15,001 nucleotides of DNA from Nitrospiria bacterium (lineage in GTDB: Bacteria; Nitrospirota; CAKKRA01; 9FT-COMBO-42-15): NCBI GenBank assembly GCA_919903585.1, contig CAKKST010000155.1, forward strand, positions 1 through 15,001, read 5' to 3'. Position numbers and translations under genes: made by a program. This document shows positions 1-5,962 of the stretch, piece by piece. Position 1 is the first letter of the stretch, and each line of letters opens with the position of its first letter. Below the pieces are notes generated by a model. That model was given only the letters and a program-made list of their open reading frames with translations, was not told the DNA's origin and ran no database searches.

Positions 1-241
1 CAACATAGCACATCCTGCCTTTGCCAAAGATGTCTTCTGTTAATAAAAATGTCATCAGGTTTGTGATGTATGGCGCGGCCATGAGGAGCGCTATCTCAAT
101 ATTTGTTGCGCCAATCTTTCTGCCTATTATTGGGAAGAATGGATAGAGAAGCCCGCCAAAAACGCCAAAATACATGGCTGCCTTCAGGTCATGATAGAAT
201 GTGGGTCTTACGCGTCTGGGAAGTCTCTTTAAAATCTGCAT
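1..241 (-). CDS. MFS-like membrane transporter, N-terminal fragment (cut by window edge)
   Basis: The reverse strand reads 80 codons from an ATG at 241-239 to the window edge without a stop; the rest of the gene is outside the window. A basic N-terminus (KRLPRRVR) is followed by a hydrophobic segment (about residues 22-43) and a second one (about 51-70), separated by RKIGAT. The pattern of a short basic start, a glycine-rich first helix and then a GA-x-N-x-EIALLMAAPY-type second helix resembles major facilitator transporters, but too little is present to name a family or substrate. No clear Shine-Dalgarno precedes the ATG, and the frame stays open upstream for some codons, so the start is provisional. 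It lies 60 nt after the MurU-like gene, separated by two hairpins, and may be cotranscribed with it. Confidence 0.5.
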   Translation of the reverse strand, partial: MQILKRLPRRVRPTFYHDLKAAMYFGVFGGLLYPFFPIIGRKIGATNIEIALLMAAPYITNLMTFLLTEDIFGKGRMCYV

Positions 242-245
242 ATAT

Positions 246-300
246 CTCGCAAGGGCGAGCCGCCGCCTCGCCCTTATTTTTGGGCGGCCCAAGGGCCGCC
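246..300 (-). promoter_or_regulatory. Two adjacent GC-rich hairpins between murU-like gene and MFS-like gene
   Basis: In the minus-strand transcript, one 8-bp perfect stem (GGCGGCCC / GGGCCGCC, 2-nt loop, 283-300) starts right after the upstream stop codon. A second 9-bp stem follows (AAGGGCGAG / CTCGCCCTT, 7-nt loop, 251-275). The right arm of the second stem can instead pair with GCGAG at 246-250, just before the ATG at 241, so two folds exclude each other. The minus strand has no T-run after either stem; the plus strand has TTATTTTT after the 251-275 stem, but no plus-strand gene is seen to use it. A role in transcript stability or in translation of the downstream gene is inference. Confidence 0.4.
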
Positions 301-301
301 A

Positions 302-1012
302 CTACAATGGCCTCTCCTTTAACTCCTTTTCTGCAGATGAATATGCCTCAGGAGTGCCGATGTCCCGCCAGTAGCCGTTCATTACATATCCAAAGACCTG
401 TTCACCATTTTTGATCATCTCAGGATATGCTGTGCGGTTGATGCAGCCTTTCTCAGGAAGATATGAGAATATTCTCGGCTCTAATATATGAAGGCCTGTG
501 AACATTAGCCTTGTGAGATTCTCATCTGCGCCTTTTATCATCCCTAAAAATTCCCTTATCCTGTTTTCTTTATCAATCTCAATTGCGCCATATCTGTTAG
601 CATCCTTATCGTGCCTCAGCGCCATTGTCGCCAATGCCTTCTTCTCCTTATGAAAGCGTATCACATCATTTAAATCAACATCTATTAATATATCGCCATT
701 TATCACAACAAATGTATTATCTGACAGAAAGGGCTCAACCTTTTTTATACCGCCGCCTGTTCCAAGTATCTCTGGTTCAAAGGAGTAGTTTATTTTCATG
801 CCGAATCCTGAACCATCACCTAAATTTTCCCGCATCTTGTCAGCAAGGTGGTGGAGGTTGATGATCACATCAGTAACCCCGTATTTTTTTAAAAATAGAA
901 GTGTGTAATGGATAATCGGTCTGTTGCCGATAAGTAATAACGGCTTTGGTATCTTCTCTGTCAGAGGCCTCATCCTCATTCCAAGTCCTGCTGATAGTAT
1001 CATTGCCTTCAC
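302..1012 (-). CDS. murU: Sugar-1-phosphate nucleotidyltransferase, MurU-like
   Basis: The 236-residue protein is a single nucleotidyltransferase domain of the glucose-1-phosphate thymidylyltransferase/MurU type, which transfers an NMP from an NTP to a sugar-1-phosphate. The nucleotide-binding signature AGLGMRMRPLT...KPLL is at residues 8-26, GTGGG at 84-88, the metal-binding NGD at 105-107 and a terminal WRDIGTPEAY at 215-224. The length matches MurU (about 225 residues) and is too short for enzymes carrying an added left-handed beta-helix. The start is GTG (1012-1010) overlapping the TAG of the upstream kinase by one base, with GGAGG about ten bases ahead. Pairing with an AmgK-like kinase suggests conversion of MurNAc-1-P to UDP-MurNAc. 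A mannose- or glucose-1-phosphate substrate cannot be excluded from sequence, so the symbol is provisional. Confidence 0.75.
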   Translation of the reverse strand: MKAMILSAGLGMRMRPLTEKIPKPLLLIGNRPIIHYTLLFLKKYGVTDVIINLHHLADKMRENLGDGSGFGMKINYSFEPEILGTGGGIKKVEPFLSDNTFVVINGDILIDVDLNDVIRFHKEKKALATMALRHDKDANRYGAIEIDKENRIREFLGMIKGADENLTRLMFTGLHILEPRIFSYLPEKGCINRTAYPEMIKNGEQVFGYVMNGYWRDIGTPEAYSSAEKELKERPL

Positions 1013-2094
1013 TATCTTAATTCCTCCACATATTTTGATAGCAATTTGTGCAGCTCCTTAAGCCCCGAATATTTTTTCAGATTCCTTTTTACATAGCCGA
1101 GAGTCTGCGGGATAAACTGAAGATAAAAATCCTTCTTCTTCACAGAGTTTATATATGCAAACCTTCCTGCTGCCTTCAGGTTCCTCTGTATGCTCATGAG
1201 ATCAAAGAGTTCTCTGAAATTCTTTCTATTAATCTTTATGCCATCAACTGCCTCTTTCTTTGAGATATAATATTCTAACAGCTCATCAATCATATCCTCT
1301 GGTAATGCAATATATGAGTCGCGAAGGAATGATGCAAGGTCATACTGGCACGGGCCCATTAAGGCATCCTGAAAATCTAAGACCCTTATCTTGTCATTAT
1401 GTATCATCAGATTCCTGCTGTGGTAGTCTCTGTGTGTAAAGACCCTCGGCTCTTTAGCAAGTTTGTCAGAAATGGAATAAAAAATATCCATCATCGCCTT
1501 TCTATCGTTCTCTGGTATTTTCATACCCCTTGCATCCTCAATGCCGTATTCAATAAAGTGGTCAAACTCCCACATGAGAAGCGGAATATCAAATCCCCTT
1601 CCAAAGGCAATACAGTCCTTATCATCTGTTTTTGTTGCGCAGGTGTGTATCTTTATTAATTCATCAATGGCCTTCTTGTAATAATCCTTGCACCCTGTAG
1701 AACTGGAGCCTTTAACCCTCTCCTCAAGTAACATATCACCGAGGTCTTCAAGAAAGAGTAGCCCCTTCTCTTTTTCATAGTGAAACAGCCTCGGCACACC
1801 AACATTACATTTCGCAAGGTGATTAAGGATATTAATATAAGGAAGCTCTGTTACAGGCATGGTTGAGACTGAAATCTTTTCTTCGGACTTTTTGAATGCC
1901 TCAGGTTCGGCCAATTCCATGAGAATCATTGTATCCTGATTTGCAGGGGCACACTGCTGTGTGTCTCTACTGAATTTTATCCTGTAATAGCTCCTGTTAG
2001 AGGCATCCCCTTTTAATTTGTTAATGGTAACTGGTTTCTCTTTTATGCCTGCAATATCCCTTGCTGTCTTTTCAATAAATCCCTTATCAAGCAT
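1012..2094 (-). CDS. amgK: Aminoglycoside-phosphotransferase-fold sugar kinase, AmgK-like
   Basis: This cytoplasmic kinase of the APH/choline kinase fold probably phosphorylates the anomeric position of an amino sugar (MurNAc/GlcNAc in characterised AmgK). Counting from the chosen start (360 residues), the phosphate-binding region is GDASNRSYYRI (about 29-39), comparable to the DASFRRYFR hallmark of AmgK. The catalytic loop is HRDYHSRN (221-228), and the metal-binding motif is DFQDA (240-244) followed by GPCQYDLASFLRD. I chose the ATG at 2094 because GGAAGG lies eight bases upstream and it overlaps the preceding gene by only 8 nt (ATGCTTGA); an in-frame start at 2130 would overlap by 44 nt. 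It is tightly coupled to the nucleotidyltransferase downstream. Substrate is inferred from motif and pairing only. Confidence 0.75.
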   Translation of the reverse strand: MLDKGFIEKTARDIAGIKEKPVTINKLKGDASNRSYYRIKFSRDTQQCAPANQDTMILMELAEPEAFKKSEEKISVSTMPVTELPYINILNHLAKCNVGVPRLFHYEKEKGLLFLEDLGDMLLEERVKGSSSTGCKDYYKKAIDELIKIHTCATKTDDKDCIAFGRGFDIPLLMWEFDHFIEYGIEDARGMKIPENDRKAMMDIFYSISDKLAKEPRVFTHRDYHSRNLMIHNDKIRVLDFQDALMGPCQYDLASFLRDSYIALPEDMIDELLEYYISKKEAVDGIKINRKNFRELFDLMSIQRNLKAAGRFAYINSVKKKDFYLQFIPQTLGYVKRNLKKYSGLKELHKLLSKYVEELR

Positions 2095-2914
2095 TATTAA
2101 AACCTTCCAAGACCTTTTCAAAGCTTTCATTTATTTCTCTTAATGCCTCATTCATATCATCCCTGTTTCTTATCTCATACATAAAATATCCATCAAAACC
2201 TATCTTCTTTAAAACCGCTGCTACCTCCAGCCAATTGATAGTCCCGGTAAAGGGTATACTATGCAAATCCTCCCTGCCATTGTTGTCTGATATATGCAGG
2301 GCAAAGAGCCGTTCACTGCACTCCTCAAGGTCAGCAGCGGGATCGCCTGATATATTTGCATGGCCGAGGTCAAGGCAGAGCCCAACCACATCCGGGTCAT
2401 ACCTGTCATCCAATAATTTCAATATATCCCTCGCAGATGAACCGTGCAGGATATTTTCAATGGCAATCCTTACGCCCTTTTCCTTGCAATATTCTGCGAG
2501 CTCAGAAAGGCTCTTATGAAATGCCTTCTTTGATGCTGTCTCTTTTCTTTCTTCCATCCCATGCACAGTCAAATGCCCTGCGCCAAATAAACCCATGCAA
2601 TCTATCACCTGCTTTGTCTCATCAATAGCCTTTTGCCTGATATTGACATCTGTGCTGGCGAGGGATAACCACTTTCTCTCCTTTGGCGGTGACACCTCCT
2701 CATATATCGGACCATGAAAGGAAACAACCTTTATTTCATTATCCTTTAATAGCTGCGCTAACTTTTCTATCTCATCATTATTCTTATAATTGAAATGCGG
2801 CGCCATCCCCCATATCTCAATGGCATCAAACCCAGCCGCTTTTATCTGCCGAACTATCGTCTCGTTAAGTATATTATATACAAAAATATGTGTTGAAAGC
2901 CCCTTCTTTAGCAT
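2087..2914 (-). CDS. Sugar phosphate isomerase/epimerase-like TIM barrel (AP endonuclease family 2 fold)
   Basis: This protein of about 275 residues belongs to the xylose isomerase-like TIM-barrel superfamily, whose members are metal-dependent sugar isomerases, epimerases or endonuclease IV. The expected metal ligands are visible, numbered from the ATG: Glu in AIENILHG (about 153), Asp and His in CLDLGHAN (182 and 185), His in ALHISDNN (207), and Glu in MYEIRN (247). The exact substrate cannot be read from sequence. Start is uncertain: ATG at 2914 is used here, but TTG at 2920 is in frame two codons upstream, and neither has a clear Shine-Dalgarno. It heads the apparent unit with the AmgK-like and MurU-like genes, so a role in sugar salvage is plausible but not shown. 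Confidence 0.75.
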   Translation of the reverse strand: MLKKGLSTHIFVYNILNETIVRQIKAAGFDAIEIWGMAPHFNYKNNDEIEKLAQLLKDNEIKVVSFHGPIYEEVSPPKERKWLSLASTDVNIRQKAIDETKQVIDCMGLFGAGHLTVHGMEERKETASKKAFHKSLSELAEYCKEKGVRIAIENILHGSSARDILKLLDDRYDPDVVGLCLDLGHANISGDPAADLEECSERLFALHISDNNGREDLHSIPFTGTINWLEVAAVLKKIGFDGYFMYEIRNRDDMNEALREINESFEKVLEGFNNA

Positions 2915-2927
2915 CTTCAATTACTAT

Positions 2928-2957
2928 TTTTTATCACTTAACGGCTTTATATGTCAA
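2928..2957 (-). promoter_or_regulatory. Possible sigma70-type promoter before the TIM-barrel gene
   Basis: On the minus strand a perfect -35 box TTGACA (2957-2952) is followed after 18 bp by TAAAAA (2933-2928), four of six matches to the -10 consensus. The predicted transcript start (about 2921, an A) lies one base before the TTG codon and seven before the ATG, so the mRNA would be leaderless or nearly so. It sits in a 155-nt spacer (2921-3075) that holds no gene I can support. The weak -10 keeps confidence low. Confidence 0.35.
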
Positions 2958-3075
2958 TGAAATCTTTCCTGAATATAGAGAGGGTATATCACAGATTCAT
3001 GATGATATGACATAGGAGGGGCAGGCTAAAACTGTGCAGCGGAACTAAAAATGGGGCTGTTTTGCAATATTACCC

Positions 3076-4044
3076 CTACTGCAGCTTTATCTCCACATAG
3101 GAGTTCTTTCTCAGGTCGCTGAGCCACTGGTCATATATGAAATCTGCCTTTTTTTCATAGAGGGCTTTTTCAATATCGCTCCGCACCTTTTCAAGCGGGA
3201 TGGGTGCGGCCTCCTTGCGGTCTTCTACCTTGATAATATAATAACTAGAAGGTGTCTTAATAATATCGCTCACATCATTTTTCTTAAGTGAAAAGGCTGC
3301 CTTTTCAAGCTCGGGAAACATCTGGCCTTTTTTGATAAATCCAATATCACCGCCATCCTTTGCAGTCGGGTCATCAGAGTGTTTCTTTGCCAAGTCAGCG
3401 AAGTTGGCCCCGTTTTTTATCTCGCTCAAGATATCGGCTGCCTTCTTCATCCCAGCATCATCGCTTTCCTTAAAAAGCATAATTCGCAGATGCGCCTCTT
3501 CTGGAAGGGCATACTGTTTTTCATTATTTTTATAATAGTCTTTTATCTCTTCCTCGCTGATAACAATATTTGCCCTGACCTCTCTGGTTAGCAGCTTCAT
3601 AATAGTAAGCTGATCCTCAAGCTCCTTTTTATACTGTTCAAGGGTCATGCCTTCCTGTGCAAGCGCCCTTTTAAATGCCTCATCATCTATAAAGGCATTT
3701 TTTAGTTTAATATCATTTAGGGCAGCCTCTACGTCCTCCTTGCCTACAGTTATATTCTTTTGCCTTGCAACTTGAAGCTGAAGCCTCTTTTCAATCAGCC
3801 TGTTCAAAAGCTCCCGTGTAAGCTTATTTAAAAGCTGCTGCTCTTCCTCGCCATCAAATTTCTCATTTATCTCTCTCCTTGGCCTTTGCAGTATCTCATC
3901 CAGTTCGCTCTGTGTTATCACCTCATTATTTACCACTGCCACAATCTTATCAATCGTAATCGCTGCAATACTGCCATTTGGCATTGCGGAAAGGAGCAGC
4001 ATAGTTGTTACATAAAAAATCTTTTTTCTTAAACTATTAATCAT
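3076..4044 (-). CDS. Secreted SurA-like chaperone with one parvulin domain
   Basis: This is a periplasmic SurA/PpiC-type protein, 322 residues from the chosen start. A signal peptide is clear: MINSLRKK, a hydrophobic stretch, then a likely cut near GSIAA (about residue 28). A SurA N-terminal chaperone region follows (about 30-170), then one parvulin-like domain (about 183-278, with GGDIGFIKKGQMFPELEKAAF) and a C-terminal helix. E. coli SurA has two parvulin domains and about 428 residues, so this is a shorter form. The domain appears to lack both parvulin histidines (Arg187 and Tyr269 at those places), suggesting a chaperone rather than isomerase role. ATG at 4044 is preferred, with AGAGG five bases ahead; the longer reading begins at TTG 4065. 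It is the last gene of the mfd unit, 30 nt after the previous one. Confidence 0.85.
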   Translation of the reverse strand: MINSLRKKIFYVTTMLLLSAMPNGSIAAITIDKIVAVVNNEVITQSELDEILQRPRREINEKFDGEEEQQLLNKLTRELLNRLIEKRLQLQVARQKNITVGKEDVEAALNDIKLKNAFIDDEAFKRALAQEGMTLEQYKKELEDQLTIMKLLTREVRANIVISEEEIKDYYKNNEKQYALPEEAHLRIMLFKESDDAGMKKAADILSEIKNGANFADLAKKHSDDPTAKDGGDIGFIKKGQMFPELEKAAFSLKKNDVSDIIKTPSSYYIIKVEDRKEAAPIPLEKVRSDIEKALYEKKADFIYDQWLSDLRKNSYVEIKLQ

Positions 4045-4074
4045 AAAACCCTCTTTAAAAACCAAAATAAGCCA

Positions 4075-5022
4075 TCATTCATAAAGGACATCATAATCTA
4101 TCTTAACACCTTTCTTCACCCTTAGCTCAGCCAGCCACTCGCGGTAGCGCATCTCCCTTTTTTCCTGCATAAGCAGTTTTTTAATCTCCGGCACAGCCTC
4201 GTTATAGCTGGTCTTTCGCGCAGACCTCTTCTCTTCTACCCTAAAGATATGGAAGCCGTAGGGGGTTTTAACCACACTGCTTATCTCGCCTGTTCTCAAT
4301 GAAAAGGCGATATCAAACTCCTCTGGCATTGAGCCTCCCTTGCTGAAGAATCCGAGGTCGCCTCCCTTTGCCTTATCAGGTGTAAGGGATTTCTCCTGCG
4401 CTAATTTTGCAAAATCAGCGCCTGAGAGAAGCTGTTTTCGTATAGCGCTTGCCTCCTCTTCCTTGGCAACCACAATCTGTCTTACCCTTATCTCCTCTTT
4501 TCTGTCAAACTCGCCTTTATGGGTATTGAAATATTTTTTTATCTCTGCATCAGAGGCCGCAATCTGGCTGTCAACGACTGCTGTGAGAACCTTTTTAATA
4601 ACCAGATCCTCGCGGAGCCGCGCCTTCCACTTATCATAGGTAAGGTTTTCGGCCTTTAATATCTCCTCAAATTTATCCTTTGGATAATCTGCCTTTATCC
4701 TTTCAATAGCCTCATTCAGCTCAGCATCATTTACAAGGATATTGTTGGCCTGCGCCTCATGTAAGAGCAGTCTTCTCTCAATTAACTGGTTTAAAAGGTC
4801 TCGCTTTATGCTGTTTAATTGTTCTGTGTTATCCTTTATCCCAAAGCTGGCAATGATATCTTTATATAAAGAATTAAAGTCCTCAAGGGTTATGGTCTGT
4901 TTATCAAATGAGGCAACCACCCTCTTGGAATCAGCCTTTCCCCTCTGGCATCCCTCTATATATAAAGAGGTTATAAAGAGAAATATAAATAATATCTGGC
5001 CTGATCTTTTTGAAGACAACAA
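4075..5022 (-). CDS. Probable lipoprotein, SurA/PpiC-type peptidyl-prolyl isomerase-like protein
   Basis: The 315-residue protein starts with a basic segment (SSKRSG), a hydrophobic stretch and a cysteine at residue 25 in YIEGC. This is a usable but imperfect lipobox, because Glu at -2 is unusual. A SurA-type N-terminal region (about 33-165) is followed by one parvulin-like domain (about 178-265, containing GGDLGFFSKGGSMPEEFDIAF and TPYGFHIF). The distal parvulin histidine is present (His258), but the proximal one is Gln182 (RVRQIVV). The start is TTG at 5022 (a second TTG follows at once), with GGGGG four bases upstream; no ATG is available nearby. It lies 10 nt behind the previous parvulin gene. 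The likely role is folding of exported proteins at the membrane face. Confidence 0.8.
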   Translation of the reverse strand: MLSSKRSGQILFIFLFITSLYIEGCQRGKADSKRVVASFDKQTITLEDFNSLYKDIIASFGIKDNTEQLNSIKRDLLNQLIERRLLLHEAQANNILVNDAELNEAIERIKADYPKDKFEEILKAENLTYDKWKARLREDLVIKKVLTAVVDSQIAASDAEIKKYFNTHKGEFDRKEEIRVRQIVVAKEEEASAIRKQLLSGADFAKLAQEKSLTPDKAKGGDLGFFSKGGSMPEEFDIAFSLRTGEISSVVKTPYGFHIFRVEEKRSARKTSYNEAVPEIKKLLMQEKREMRYREWLAELRVKKGVKIDYDVLYE

Positions 5023-5032
5023 GTTACCCCCG

Positions 5033-5920
5033 CTATTTCTTTTCCCCTTGAGCCTTTGGCGCCTCTGTGAGCTTCTTTAACACATCCTCTTTAATCGCAA
5101 CCTTTGCCTTTGAACGAAGGTCTTTTGTCGTATTATCAAAGGCCTGCTGTCTCTTTAGCTTTACAAGTTTATCCTGCAGCCTGAGTTGGAGCTCATTGTC
5201 AATCTTAACATCCTTATTTATCTTTTTTGAGGTAACCTTTATCACGCTGAATCCAAAGCGGCCCTTCAGCATCCCGCTTTCACCAGCCTTTAATGAAAGG
5301 ACAAGCTTCTCAAGCTCCGCAGCCTCAGCAGGTATATCCCTTATATTTATTGGCCCTAAATCCCCGCCTGTCTTATTATTCCTTGTATCAACTGAAACTG
5401 TAGCAGCTAATTTTGCAAAATTTTCTCCCTTTGCAAGCATTGCAAGAACATCCTTTGCCTCTGCCTCTGTCTTTACAAGTATATGGTTTGCCTTCACCTC
5501 TGTCTTTATCGCATCCTCATTTTTTTTGATATAATCCATTAATTCTGCCTCAGAGACCCTGCTCTTTTCAGTCACCTCTTTATCCAAATAGGTTTTGGTG
5601 AGTTCTGTATTCTTGAAATCCTCAACCTTCTGGATAAAGGCCTGATCTTTATCAAGGCCCTTCTTCTTCGCATCTTCAATAATCAATTTATTGCTGATCA
5701 GATCATCAAGAAGTTCCTTTCTGACCTGTTCATCAGCAAGCAGCTCATGCATCCGCCCTGCATTCGGGCCGAGCCTCTTTTTTATATCCTCGGTTGTAAT
5801 CTCCTTGCCATCTACAGTGGCAACAACCTCGCCTGTCTTCTTGGCGCTATCCTTACCGCAGGCAGCAGTCAAAGATGTCAGGACTATTACAGATACTGCA
5901 ATCAACAAAATTTTTCTCAT
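5033..5920 (-). CDS. Lipoprotein PpiC/PrsA-type peptidyl-prolyl isomerase
   Basis: The 295-residue protein has a textbook lipoprotein signal: MRKILLIAVSVIVL then LTAAC with Cys21. A SurA-like N-terminal region with VVATVDGKEIT (33-42) is followed by a parvulin domain at about 140-235 (EVKANHILVK, GGDLGPINIRDIP, GRFGFSVIKV) and a lysine-rich tail. The proximal catalytic histidine is kept (His146), but the distal one, normally in GFHIIKV, is Ser225. It would be anchored in a membrane and help fold exported or outer-membrane proteins. The ATG has an excellent Shine-Dalgarno (AAGGAG, seven bases ahead), and the gene follows mfd after 42 nt, probably in the same transcript. Confidence 0.85.
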   Translation of the reverse strand: MRKILLIAVSVIVLTSLTAACGKDSAKKTGEVVATVDGKEITTEDIKKRLGPNAGRMHELLADEQVRKELLDDLISNKLIIEDAKKKGLDKDQAFIQKVEDFKNTELTKTYLDKEVTEKSRVSEAELMDYIKKNEDAIKTEVKANHILVKTEAEAKDVLAMLAKGENFAKLAATVSVDTRNNKTGGDLGPINIRDIPAEAAELEKLVLSLKAGESGMLKGRFGFSVIKVTSKKINKDVKIDNELQLRLQDKLVKLKRQQAFDNTTKDLRSKAKVAIKEDVLKKLTEAPKAQGEKK

Positions 5921-5962
5921 AAAATTCTCCTTATTATACGCAGATTTTAAAGTTATTTTATA

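Noticed and set aside
251..280. Plus-strand intrinsic terminator (9-bp stem then TTATTTTT).
   Set aside because: No plus-strand gene ends here; kept only as part of the hairpin region description.
2095..2130. Longer AmgK-like start (residues MKALKRSWKVLI).
   Set aside because: It would overlap the upstream gene by 44 nt and lacks a good ribosome site, while the ATG at 2094 has GGAAGG at proper spacing.
3040..3075. Possible terminator after the SurA-like gene (GGGG ... CCCC then ATTTTT on the minus strand).
   Set aside because: The stem is only four pairs with a loop of about 16 bases, too weak to call.
5933..5938. Perfect TATAAT on the minus strand upstream of the first parvulin lipoprotein gene.
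   Set aside because: No acceptable -35 box at normal spacing, and transcription would start inside the Shine-Dalgarno; the gene is better explained as cotranscribed with mfd.
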